A stretch of DNA of 64,000 nt from a virus: positions 32,657 through 96,656 of IMG/VR virus record IMGVR_UViG_3300028746_000014, one strand, 5' to 3'. This document shows positions 23,532-32,033 of the stretch, one piece after another. Each line of letters opens with the position of its first letter. Position 1 is the first letter of the stretch. Under the pieces are notes generated by a model. The model saw only the letters and a list, made by a program, of their open reading frames with translations. It was not told the origin of the DNA and did not search any database. Position numbers and translations under genes: made by a program.

Positions 23532-25988
23532 TTAGAAGAGCGTGTTCGCGCCGTTGAGCTGATAGCCCACGACGTTCTTCTGCGCATCGCGGATAGCCTT
23601 AGCGCCATCAGGTAGCTGGCGTGCTGGCTGGCCTGAGTTCTGCCCATAGCCGCCACGAGAGAACGTCTTGTGATCGACGAGGTAGTCCGGTATGTCTTCA
23701 CCCGTCACACGCTTGTACTGCTGAGCGGCATCGACTGAGACTGGCTTCTTACGCTCGATCATCTTTGGCAAAGAGCCGTCGTACTGACGGTAGTTCTCTT
23801 CGATCTTATCCAGTGCTGCGCGGGCTGAGGTCTTCATGCTGTCCGGCACGGTGAGCAATGCCTTCGTAGCACTCTGAGTCTTACCGTCGTCGCCAACTGG
23901 GAAGAAGTCGTGATGGGAGTGCGCAAGTTCTGCCTCGCCCGGTTTGTTACCGTTCGCGTAGAAAGAGGCTGACTCTTCACCGGCCTTGTTCGCCATCGTG
24001 TTGTAAGCACCGCTGTAGCCGTTGACGGCTGCAAGTGGGTTAGCGTGGTATGCGTCCCACGTACGTCCCAAGTGCTCAAGGTACGTCGAGGCTGCTGCGC
24101 TAGTCTTTGCTCCCTTGCCGACGCCCGCGTACTCCTGTGCGGTCTTGGCGTAAGAGTTCATGTCGGTCATGTTGAAGCTTGGATCGTATGCGTGAACATC
24201 GGCGTTGATACTTCCGCCGAACTTCTTCGCACCGGCATACAAGCTCTGGATGTCCTTACCAGATGCAATCGCCTGAATGTACTTCGCACGCTCTGGATCG
24301 ATTTTCGCCAACGCATCCAAGAACGCATGGTTTACACCATCAGGGTTCTTGTAGTTCGCATCAGTGATCGTCGATGCAAGCTCTGGGTGGGTCAGGTTGT
24401 CGATAGCATCCGAACCCGAAGCCTTACCCTTTGCAGGAATCCCGTTCTTGACATTCGTGTCAATAGATGCCTGCGTACGGCTTGCCTCGTCCTTGTAGAC
24501 GGAAGCTGACTTGATGTACGCTGCGGTCTGCTCTTCACGACGCTTCGAAGCTTCCTCAAGAGGAAGGACTGCTGCCTTCTCGGTTACCGCTGCTTGAGCC
24601 TTACGGACTGCCTCATCTGCCGCCGTCTTATCAGCGGATTGCTTGAAGGCATCCTGCGGGATAAGGTTGCGGTACTGTGCGATGACGTTAGGATCAACCT
24701 TGTTCTTCTCCATCATGTCCACAGCCTTGTCGAACGGGACGTTCGAGTACTGGCCGATGATCTTCAATCCGGTAGGAGTGATATCACCTGATGCGAGTGA
24801 CTGGCGAAGGTTTGCATCGAACTGAGTTGCCTCAGCGTCCCCGCCCTTCAACTGTGCGAACTGCTTGTTGATCTGATTCTCTGTGATCTGGTAGCCCTGA
24901 GCAATCGCCATACCGCCAACAACGAGACCCGCCTTGATACCGGCGCTGCCCGTGAAGTTCTTCGGCACTGCGTTGCCCTTGTCGTCCAGAGTGAAGTAGC
25001 CGGGGATACGCATATCCGCGAGAAGCTTGGCCGTCTGCTGTGGAAGCTCGATCTTCTTTTGAGGATCGATGACGGTGTAAGTATTCTCGTAGTGGTCACT
25101 GCCGTCTGGGTTCTTGCCTACCTGAACCACACCGTCAGGGATCGCCATATCCTTCGTCACATGGTACTTGGACAGAAGGTCACTTTCGTGAACGCCGGAT
25201 TCTAGTGCCGCGCCGACTGCATTTACATTTTCAAGGATTGGCTTGGCGACATCCGAGAGCTGCTGATGATACTGCTGCTCCATGACCGACGTGCGTAGTG
25301 CGTTCTGATGTGTCTGGAAGTTGGTCTGGGTGACCTGAGCCTGACGTGCCTGATCCTGAGCTGCCTGAGCCTGCTGCTGGGCATCCTGCTGCTGACGCTG
25401 TGCCATGACCTGCTGAGCACCGCCCGCCGCTGCGCGACCCTCTGCACCCGGTCCCTTTTCGCCTAGGCCGCTGAGTGCGCCGGTAAGAGCCGCGATAGCG
25501 ATGGCTTTCCCGATCTGGCCGTTCGACATCTGGACTGGCGTATCGATACGCTTTCCGGTGTTCGGGTCAAACGTCGTCTGGATACGCGGACCGCCGCCGA
25601 GTGCCTGAGCAATCGAGTGGATGATCCCGCCTGCCTTGACTAGGGGGTGGGTAGCTGGGTTGTTCGGATCGTTGGCCGGAAGGCCCTGAGAGGAACCGGA
25701 TTTATCCGCAGGAGGGGTGTTCGGTCCCACTTGGGGTCCACCCTGATCCTGAGATGCCGGTTGCTGGCCCGCATTGCCACTTCCTTGCCCCTGAGGGGTC
25801 TGGGAGGTAGGGTTGGGTGTTCCGGGGGTATCGGACGCGCCTGAGGCGTTTACTGAGGTTGCGTCCCCGGCGTCAGGGAGGGTAGCTGCCTGATTGGGTG
25901 CCGGGGCCTGTGTGTTGTCACCTGTCCAGTTCTGGTTAGGAGCTGGGATAGGCTGCTGCTGGTCGTTCTGTCCGTTAGGCTGGCTCAT
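23532..25988 (-). CDS. Internal/injected virion protein
   Basis: 818 residues, starts MSQPNGQNDQQQ. First 130 residues are a Pro/Gln/Asn/Gly low-complexity segment; a Gln/Ala coiled coil follows (about 190-235), then a long helical body. No enzymatic motif seen. Context next to the 955-aa and 288-aa proteins suggests the three form the internal core/ejectosome, as gp14-gp15-gp16 do in T7. Confidence 0.8.
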   Translation of the reverse strand: MSQPNGQNDQQQPIPAPNQNWTGDNTQAPAPNQAATLPDAGDATSVNASGASDTPGTPNPTSQTPQGQGSGNAGQQPASQDQGGPQVGPNTPPADKSGSSQGLPANDPNNPATHPLVKAGGIIHSIAQALGGGPRIQTTFDPNTGKRIDTPVQMSNGQIGKAIAIAALTGALSGLGEKGPGAEGRAAAGGAQQVMAQRQQQDAQQQAQAAQDQARQAQVTQTNFQTHQNALRTSVMEQQYHQQLSDVAKPILENVNAVGAALESGVHESDLLSKYHVTKDMAIPDGVVQVGKNPDGSDHYENTYTVIDPQKKIELPQQTAKLLADMRIPGYFTLDDKGNAVPKNFTGSAGIKAGLVVGGMAIAQGYQITENQINKQFAQLKGGDAEATQFDANLRQSLASGDITPTGLKIIGQYSNVPFDKAVDMMEKNKVDPNVIAQYRNLIPQDAFKQSADKTAADEAVRKAQAAVTEKAAVLPLEEASKRREEQTAAYIKSASVYKDEASRTQASIDTNVKNGIPAKGKASGSDAIDNLTHPELASTITDANYKNPDGVNHAFLDALAKIDPERAKYIQAIASGKDIQSLYAGAKKFGGSINADVHAYDPSFNMTDMNSYAKTAQEYAGVGKGAKTSAAASTYLEHLGRTWDAYHANPLAAVNGYSGAYNTMANKAGEESASFYANGNKPGEAELAHSHHDFFPVGDDGKTQSATKALLTVPDSMKTSARAALDKIEENYRQYDGSLPKMIERKKPVSVDAAQQYKRVTGEDIPDYLVDHKTFSRGGYGQNSGQPARQLPDGAKAIRDAQKNVVGYQLNGANTLF

Positions 25989-25998
25989 GATACCTTTC

Positions 25999-26865
25999 TT
26001 AGAATGTCGGCACGGAGCTACCCATGCTGGATACGTTCACTGACGGTGCCGCCGCGCTGCCCGCTGTCATCCAGTTGCCACCCGACAGGGAGTCGGCTAC
26101 ACCTTCACCGGTAAACCCACCCGAGGCTGGGCTGCTGCCGCCGCTGCCCATAAGACTACCTAGACCGCCGCTTACAAGGCTGCCTGCTACACCGCCGAGA
26201 GCACCACTGACCGCCTGCATCCACGAGTTGTTCTGCGTTGCAATCTGGTTGGCAGTACTAGCACTCGCCGCACCCGCACCCGTCGCCGCGCTGCCCGCCG
26301 AAGTCGCCGGGTTGAACGCTTGGTCAGCGCCCGCTAGTCCTTGGACCGCTGCTTGGTAGTTCTGTCGGCCAGTCGCATAGTTGTTCTCTGTGATCTGTCC
26401 GAGTTCGTTGGCCGTATTGTTTGCGCTGGAGACCGCGATGTTCGCGTTGACTCCTGCGTTAGTTCCACTCTGGAGAGCCGCGTTGTTACCGCCGCCCTGC
26501 GCTGCCTCTGCCTCGCCTGCCGCTTCCTTGGCGTTCGTATAAGCTCGACCGTTCTGGGTGATGGCCTGAGAGTTGAGGTCTGATACCTCGCCCGCGCTGA
26601 AGCCCTGCTGACTTGGCCCTGCGGCCACAGTCGGAGCGAAGGTGCTCTGAAGTTGGTTGAAGACGCTGGAGGCGTTGCCGAAGACTTGGCTGGCCTGCTG
26701 TGTCATCTGCTGGTAAGCGGTCGCCTGCTGTGCCTGCACATTGTTCTGTGCCGAGGTAGCCCCACAAAGGAGTTCGACTGTTCCAGTGTACTCGAAAGCG
26801 TCGAAGGTGTCAAGCTTGTACTGGTGTCCGTCCCAGATGTAGTCAAGTCGTGTGTAAATTTTCAT
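25999..26865 (-). CDS. Internal virion protein (small ejection protein)
   Basis: 288 residues from ATG 26865, which overlaps the acetyltransferase stop (TAATG); the longer open frame to 27021 is antiparallel noise over that gene. Starts with a folded KIYTRLDYIWDGHQYKLDTF segment, then a Gln/Ala/Asn/Ser helical region and a glycine-rich hydrophobic stretch (about 213-245), resembling T7 gp14-type proteins. Confidence 0.78.
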   Translation of the reverse strand: MKIYTRLDYIWDGHQYKLDTFDAFEYTGTVELLCGATSAQNNVQAQQATAYQQMTQQASQVFGNASSVFNQLQSTFAPTVAAGPSQQGFSAGEVSDLNSQAITQNGRAYTNAKEAAGEAEAAQGGGNNAALQSGTNAGVNANIAVSSANNTANELGQITENNYATGRQNYQAAVQGLAGADQAFNPATSAGSAATGAGAASASTANQIATQNNSWMQAVSGALGGVAGSLVSGGLGSLMGSGGSSPASGGFTGEGVADSLSGGNWMTAGSAAAPSVNVSSMGSSVPTF

Positions 26866-27248
26866 TAGATGAACTTCCTTAGTTCGCCTTCGCTCTCGAC
26901 AAAACCGAAGCGTTTGATGCAGAAAGCTTTGAGCAGTGGGTTGCTCGTGTTGAAGATGACTTCCTTGAACCCGTTCTCTCGCGCCTTCGCAGCGAGTGGC
27001 GGGAAGCCCTCTGTCATGCACTTGATGTTTCTTCGTGCATCATTGTTGTCTAGGAACTGAATGTCGATCCTGAGCGCCGGGGTTCCTTTGACGAAAAGAA
27101 TTGGCCCGCTCTCGTCTTCGTAGACTTTTGTGGCTGTGCCGGGTTCAATGAAGAACTCTGGTCCTGTCTCGCTATGATACTCATCCTGAGACAAGCTCAG
27201 CTCTAGCAAGGAAAGATCGCTCTCCTCTAACAGTCTGTCCGTTACCAT
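26865..27248 (-). CDS. GNAT-like acetyltransferase
   Basis: 127 residues. The C-terminal half has GNAT features (AARENGFKEVIFNTS, then LLKAFCIKRFGFVESEGELRKFI), similar to the small acetyltransferase-like proteins coded beside internal virion genes of T7-like phages. The acetyl-CoA pyrophosphate loop is not obvious, so it may be structural. Confidence 0.65.
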   Translation of the reverse strand: MVTDRLLEESDLSLLELSLSQDEYHSETGPEFFIEPGTATKVYEDESGPILFVKGTPALRIDIQFLDNNDARRNIKCMTEGFPPLAAKARENGFKEVIFNTSNPLLKAFCIKRFGFVESEGELRKFI

Positions 27249-27260
27249 GATGCCTTTCTA

Positions 27261-27285
27261 AAATTGCGGGGCGATGTTCTGCCCC
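27261..27285 (-). terminator. Weak intrinsic terminator
   Basis: GGGGC (27268-27272) and GCCCC (27281-27285) form a stem with 8-nt loop; the minus strand continues GCAATTTTAG. Lies between the 800-aa fibre gene and the injected-protein genes and could lower expression downstream. Confidence 0.55.
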
Positions 27286-27293
27286 TTGGTTTG

Positions 27294-29696
27294 TTACACG
27301 ATGCCTGTTATAAGTCCGTTGTGTACGGTCACTGTCTTACTGTCCTGACTAACGAACGTGCCACTTGCGCCTTCGTAGATAGTGCCTCCTACGTTTGTCC
27401 AATACGTGTTGCATTGGAAGTCGCCATCGACTGACCAGCGGCCTAGTGACGGTGACAAGTCCAGTTGCCCAGCGTAAGCCACGCGGATGACAGTAACGTC
27501 CTCAGGAGTAGGGTTGCCCGCTACGAATGGATTAGCAACGTATATGACAGCAGTGGCTTGCCCAAGGGGTTGAGGTGCATTACTGAAATACACACCTTGA
27601 CTGTACGGGCCTTGCATCTGTAGGCAAGCCGGTGCGAACAAAGTGTTAGCGGCTACTCCACCGTTTTGGTAGTACGATACGGGGTTCTCGTTGATGAGGT
27701 TGATGTGGGCTGTATTCCCACCGGCCCATCCACCACCGCCAACGGTGAGTTGTATGCCGGAACTACCGTGACTAGAGTTTGAAGGCGTTGTCTGCTGTTT
27801 GGTAAACCAAGCTGCGGTACCTCCAAATACAGGGTAGTGCGGATTCTCTACTAGGTCTCCTGCTGTCCACGGAACGTTGTTCTGCTCAATATGACCGGCT
27901 GGGTTGTAGTAGTCCGGGTTGCTGACAATCTCTGCGCCGGGGTAAACGGTGAACTCAGCTTCCGCAGAGCCGTCGAATGCCCACTGTTCGCTGCCAGCTT
28001 GGGGCAAGTGGTTGAACTGAATACCACCGCCGACCTGAAGGCCGTAGATGAGATTCACGCCGTCCAAAGAACCGAACGCGTAGTAGCTCGAACGCATTCC
28101 AGAGAAAGCAAGGTTAGCTGCCGAACTAATGTACCCACCAGCAACTCCGCCCTTGAATAACGTAACCAAGAAGTTAGGATTACGCAGCAAGCACGTTACA
28201 CGCTGAGTGATATTGGTTCCACTGCCAGTCGTAGTCACGGCTGTCACCACTGACTGTTCTGGATAGTTGCTACCTGCTACTGAGATGTGGTCACCTACAC
28301 TAAAGCCATTGGTGTTCCCGTTGAAGGTTACAAGGGCAACACTGAATGTGCAAGGCACCGGTGAGTCCGTCGTACACTGCTGATTAGGAATACCAAGCCA
28401 GTTGTTCGCACTCTCAAGACCTGCATCTTGCCAGAAGGCAGTACCGCCGATAGCAGGAGTGTTATCGAGGTTTCCATTTCCTGTGGACTGGTAAACGTGA
28501 CCATCAGTGAATAACACAATCTCTCGGTTAGTGTACGTCTCGGCGCTGCTCCAGTTCGGGACAAACTGATACCCGATAGCAGTCGATACAGGAAGTGTTC
28601 CCGTAGTCGTCGGCATTTGGAAAAAATACGTGCTGGTTGGAGTGCCGTTGATCGTAAACACCACATCGGTAGTAGAGCCTGCACAGCGAGTCGTACAGAT
28701 CGGTCGGCTGATGTTCAGCATGAACGCGCCGTCAGTCGTCCAGTTGTTGCCGGACGTTGCTGCGCTCCACACAGGGGCGCGGTCGTTCACTCCTGTTGAG
28801 GAGACAACCGTACCGTGGTAATAGCCGAAGTTCTCATTCAACTCTGACTGCGTACCAGTTACGCCTTCGTCTGACGCCGCTGACACACCGCCGTCCGTGA
28901 ACACATAGCCATACGTGGCCGCTGTGTCACCGGTTGCGTGCTTATGGATGATGTGCGATATGCTCTGGTGGATTCCTCGCACGCCCGAGTTGAACTGGGT
29001 GACGAAGCCCTTACCTACAGTCCATCCCCCCTCGTTGCCGAGGGAGAAACCAGAACCCTGAATAGTCCCATTCAGCGACAGCACGTTCCAGTTCTGGAAG
29101 TAGTTGTAGTCGCTTATGTTCGGATAGAAAGTGCTCGAAGGGAGCGTTACTGGGTGTTGGAACGGGAAGCCAATGGAAAGTGTTCCGGCCCAGAAGGAAT
29201 CATACTGGTCGGATTGGTTAGCATTGTTGAAAGTTGGCGCACTACTGTTAGCTCCGCCCTGAACACTCAAACCATCTGAAGTGTAGAAGGCAAGCTGATT
29301 AGCGGTACCAGCAACTACGCCACCGTCGCCCGGTTCTCCTTGTGGCCCCTGAGCCGCGAACGGTGCCCAAAAAGTTGTATCAGTGGGCACCTCATCCGTG
29401 CTGGCCTGTAGAGCAATAAAGCTTCCGCCGTTATAGAATACGACATCGTTTAGAACGTAAGAGGTACTGCTTGACCACTCACCCTTTGGAAGAATGTTGA
29501 CCTGCCCGCCTCCGCCCGGTTCTACATAGGCGGAGATGTGGCCCATGCTATCCGTCTGCCAGTTGATGTTGACCATTCCCTCTGGCGGGGATGGGAGAGT
29601 ATCACTCAGGCACGTCTGCCCATACTCGCGCAGAAGACGGTTTAGGTCTTTTGTCGGCTGATACTCAAAGAAGTTCTGATGAAGGGGAGCGCCCAT
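27294..29696 (-). CDS. Tail fibre/spike protein
   Basis: 800 residues. N-terminal module (about 15-65: LREYGQTCLSDTLPSPPEG...GHISAYVEPGGGG) is shared with the 270-aa neighbour and may attach to the virion. It is followed by a carbohydrate-binding-like repeat (YVLNDVVFYNGGSFIAL...FWAPF), a short collagen-like GPQGEPGDGG, then beta-rich Ser/Thr/Asn/Gly sequence with a second 'Y.NREIVLF.DGHVYQS..G' module near 395. Likely host receptor-binding protein. Confidence 0.82.
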   Translation of the reverse strand: MGAPLHQNFFEYQPTKDLNRLLREYGQTCLSDTLPSPPEGMVNINWQTDSMGHISAYVEPGGGGQVNILPKGEWSSSTSYVLNDVVFYNGGSFIALQASTDEVPTDTTFWAPFAAQGPQGEPGDGGVVAGTANQLAFYTSDGLSVQGGANSSAPTFNNANQSDQYDSFWAGTLSIGFPFQHPVTLPSSTFYPNISDYNYFQNWNVLSLNGTIQGSGFSLGNEGGWTVGKGFVTQFNSGVRGIHQSISHIIHKHATGDTAATYGYVFTDGGVSAASDEGVTGTQSELNENFGYYHGTVVSSTGVNDRAPVWSAATSGNNWTTDGAFMLNISRPICTTRCAGSTTDVVFTINGTPTSTYFFQMPTTTGTLPVSTAIGYQFVPNWSSAETYTNREIVLFTDGHVYQSTGNGNLDNTPAIGGTAFWQDAGLESANNWLGIPNQQCTTDSPVPCTFSVALVTFNGNTNGFSVGDHISVAGSNYPEQSVVTAVTTTGSGTNITQRVTCLLRNPNFLVTLFKGGVAGGYISSAANLAFSGMRSSYYAFGSLDGVNLIYGLQVGGGIQFNHLPQAGSEQWAFDGSAEAEFTVYPGAEIVSNPDYYNPAGHIEQNNVPWTAGDLVENPHYPVFGGTAAWFTKQQTTPSNSSHGSSGIQLTVGGGGWAGGNTAHINLINENPVSYYQNGGVAANTLFAPACLQMQGPYSQGVYFSNAPQPLGQATAVIYVANPFVAGNPTPEDVTVIRVAYAGQLDLSPSLGRWSVDGDFQCNTYWTNVGGTIYEGASGTFVSQDSKTVTVHNGLITGIV

Positions 29697-29717
29697 TTTA
29701 TTCTCCGATTGCCTTAC

Positions 29718-30530
29718 TTAGTTCGCGTAGTACGGAATCTTTGCGTTCGTACCGTTGATCTGTATATCCAAGTACCCTGCTGGAGTTGCCGGTAGAGCAG
29801 ACGCACCACCCGCCGTAGCACTAGTGGAAGTTGAGTTACCGTTCAGGAACAAACCAACATTCAGAGTAAACCCTGTGCTATTTGTGAAGAACGTCTGGGT
29901 AGGTGTGTCAACGCCGTTGGAACTATTGAACGCAAGATACCCGCCCGACTGCCCTGTACCCAGATTGGAGGATGAAAAAAGCTCTATAGCGTTACTGCCT
30001 TGGGAGAACCAGATAGCACCTATGTTCGAATCAGCAAACGTAGGAGTTCCGGCGTCTGTCAGTGTGATGGCCGATTGTGATATCTCGACTGCTCCGGAAG
30101 CTATGGTAACGACAGGACTGGTGCCACCGATACGGAACTGAAAGTTTCCCTCGCTTAGGGTATCAAAGTAAAAATTAGGGTCTGCGGGAGACGCTACGAA
30201 ACCTTGACGTAAACCATTCGCGTTGTTGCCACTAAGCGTTACACTGGCGTAGGTACTCGACGGTATTTGCTCGGCCAGTAAGTTAGGTACGGCTGTAAAG
30301 TTACCGTCCCCGTCAGTCGTCTGAATAGAGTTTACCGGTCCCGACGCAGTGCCACCCCCGCCACCGCCCTCGGTGTAAGCAGAGATATTTCCGAATTGGT
30401 CGAACTGCCACGTGACGTTAGTCGCGCCCTCTGGGGCTGCGGGGACTGTGTTGGAGAGTACCGTCTGACCGTTCTGAAGCAAGTAGTTATTCAGGGTCAT
30501 AGGGATCGGCTGAAGAATGTTGTTACCCAT
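29718..30530 (-). CDS. Tail fibre-like protein
   Basis: 270 residues. Same N-terminal module as the 800-aa fibre (LLQNGQTVLSNTVPAAPEG...GNISAYTEGGGGG), beta-rich middle, and the C-terminal module ending LPATPAGYLDIQINGTNAKIPYYA that recurs in proteins at 35434 and 35934. Probably a short fibre or adaptor. Confidence 0.78.
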   Translation of the reverse strand: MGNNILQPIPMTLNNYLLQNGQTVLSNTVPAAPEGATNVTWQFDQFGNISAYTEGGGGGGTASGPVNSIQTTDGDGNFTAVPNLLAEQIPSSTYASVTLSGNNANGLRQGFVASPADPNFYFDTLSEGNFQFRIGGTSPVVTIASGAVEISQSAITLTDAGTPTFADSNIGAIWFSQGSNAIELFSSSNLGTGQSGGYLAFNSSNGVDTPTQTFFTNSTGFTLNVGLFLNGNSTSTSATAGGASALPATPAGYLDIQINGTNAKIPYYAN

Positions 30531-30543
30531 TTTGAAATCCTTT

Positions 30544-31332
30544 CTATATGAATCTAAGATACGCCTGTATGATCTGCGTAGTTATCGTGTTGGGACCATT
30601 CCAAGTGAGTGTCACAGTGATCGCGGATGTGGTTGCGATGGTGCTCGTCTGGGCTGGACCGGGAATTACAATACCACCAGAGACCGTGTTCTGGAACAAG
30701 GGAAGTGACACTAGAGAGTTCACGCTTGTCGAGCCGTTATTGTTGACAATACGGAATCCGCCGGAGGCATACCCTGATGTACCAGTTATACCGTTCCATC
30801 CGAGATTGATACTTCCGTTGATAACAAGGTTCCAAAGGTTCGTACCGAATGCGCCAGTACTTCCATCGGCTGTGAATGCAAACTCCAATCCTTTGCCTAC
30901 CGGTACTGTGTTAGCCGCTATGGTAAAGCCGATAATGTTTTGTACCGCTCCGGTTCCGGTAAAAACGCTACCGGGTTGGAAGTTAGTGATAATCGTACTC
31001 GCGCCTGTAGGCGTCGGAGCATTGATCGTCACCGTGCCGCCTGATTCCGTCAGGGTGATGTTTGTTCCCTCCTGAAGGTTCAGAAGAGTTTGTGTGGAGT
31101 TGAGTGTGCCATTGGTTTCTAACGTGGGGCCGCCCGCCGCTGGCGCTGCCAGTGATAACGTCCCTTCAGTAGCGTCGTAGGTCAATACCTCTCCGCCCGT
31201 GGGGAAGCTGACATCCACCGGTACACCTTGGATGCCTTGGACCGTGACTGTAGAGCTGCCTGCTGTGGAAGCTACGTCGCCCTGTAGGGGATAGATCGCT
31301 GCGCCCCCGCCGCCTACTATTTCACGATTCAT
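30544..31332 (-). CDS. Beta-rich tail protein
   Basis: 262 residues, Gly/Thr/Ser/Asn-rich with LQEGTNITLTESGGTVTINAP, a repeat type common in phage fibres and spikes. No catalytic motif. Overlaps the neighbouring gene by one base. Confidence 0.7.
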   Translation of the reverse strand: MNREIVGGGGAAIYPLQGDVASTAGSSTVTVQGIQGVPVDVSFPTGGEVLTYDATEGTLSLAAPAAGGPTLETNGTLNSTQTLLNLQEGTNITLTESGGTVTINAPTPTGASTIITNFQPGSVFTGTGAVQNIIGFTIAANTVPVGKGLEFAFTADGSTGAFGTNLWNLVINGSINLGWNGITGTSGYASGGFRIVNNNGSTSVNSLVSLPLFQNTVSGGIVIPGPAQTSTIATTSAITVTLTWNGPNTITTQIIQAYLRFI

Positions 31333-32033
31333 TATGCCTCGATTGGAACGTATGTCACGTTCACCGTTACTGGGACTGCCGCGTTGCTCAGGTTGGTGAT
31401 GGTGATGTAAGCGTTGGGTGCTTGCGGGCTGTCGCCGTTAGCCCCTATGCGATTCTGGAAGCTCCAACTTAGTGGAGCTGTGTCGAGAGCTACATCGGTC
31501 ACGATGCCCTGTGTGCTGCCCGCAGGAGGTGCCGTATCAAGTGCGCGAGACAAGTCTGCAATCTGCTGGAAGTTCGTTCCATACAGTTCCACACGCGCCG
31601 GTACACTCGATGACACGCTAAGAAGTTGGTAGCTGCGCGAGACCGCGAGTGTGCCTTGAAACTGCGCCCCCGGTCCTAGCACTGTGGTTGTGATCGCAAC
31701 GTTCTTCGCCACGGTCTGAGCTGGAGGAGGATTGCTTCCCCCGCTCGTCTGTGCGACCGTTGTGACTACTGCGTTACCGCCGCTACTGCCGCCCGATATA
31801 CCATTCACGACTGGTGAAAGGAATCGATTCTGAGGAACCTTACCGCCCTGATAGAACTGACGAAGGCTGTCCGGTGCCGCCTGAAAGATAGGAGGCAACG
31901 GACAACGCATCATCGTGCTCATTACGGGTTCGAGTCCCGTTGTGGGAGGTAAGGATGCTTCTGGACTAGCAGGTCTCTGAGCCGGTGTGTAACCGGACAA
32001 GTTACGATTAGTTGCTTCTGCTATCGTTGGCAT
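31332..32033 (-). CDS. Virion-associated hypothetical protein
   Basis: 233 residues: N-terminal Pro-rich segment (PLPPIFQAAPDSLRQFYQGGKVPQNRFL), glycine/serine linker, then a beta-sandwich-like domain from about 105. Position between neck and fibre genes suggests a tail adaptor. The DNA at 31905-31940 contains a tRNA-like T-arm by chance (see rejected items). Confidence 0.65.
   Translation of the reverse strand: MPTIAEATNRNLSGYTPAQRPASPEASLPPTTGLEPVMSTMMRCPLPPIFQAAPDSLRQFYQGGKVPQNRFLSPVVNGISGGSSGGNAVVTTVAQTSGGSNPPPAQTVAKNVAITTTVLGPGAQFQGTLAVSRSYQLLSVSSSVPARVELYGTNFQQIADLSRALDTAPPAGSTQGIVTDVALDTAPLSWSFQNRIGANGDSPQAPNAYITITNLSNAAVPVTVNVTYVPIEA

Noticed and set aside
31888-31950. T-arm-like ACGGG-TTCGAGT-CCCGT, possible tRNA
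   Set aside because: No acceptor partner for the following TGTGGGA, no D-arm or 5-bp anticodon stem, no CCA; it lies within the 233-aa virion gene.
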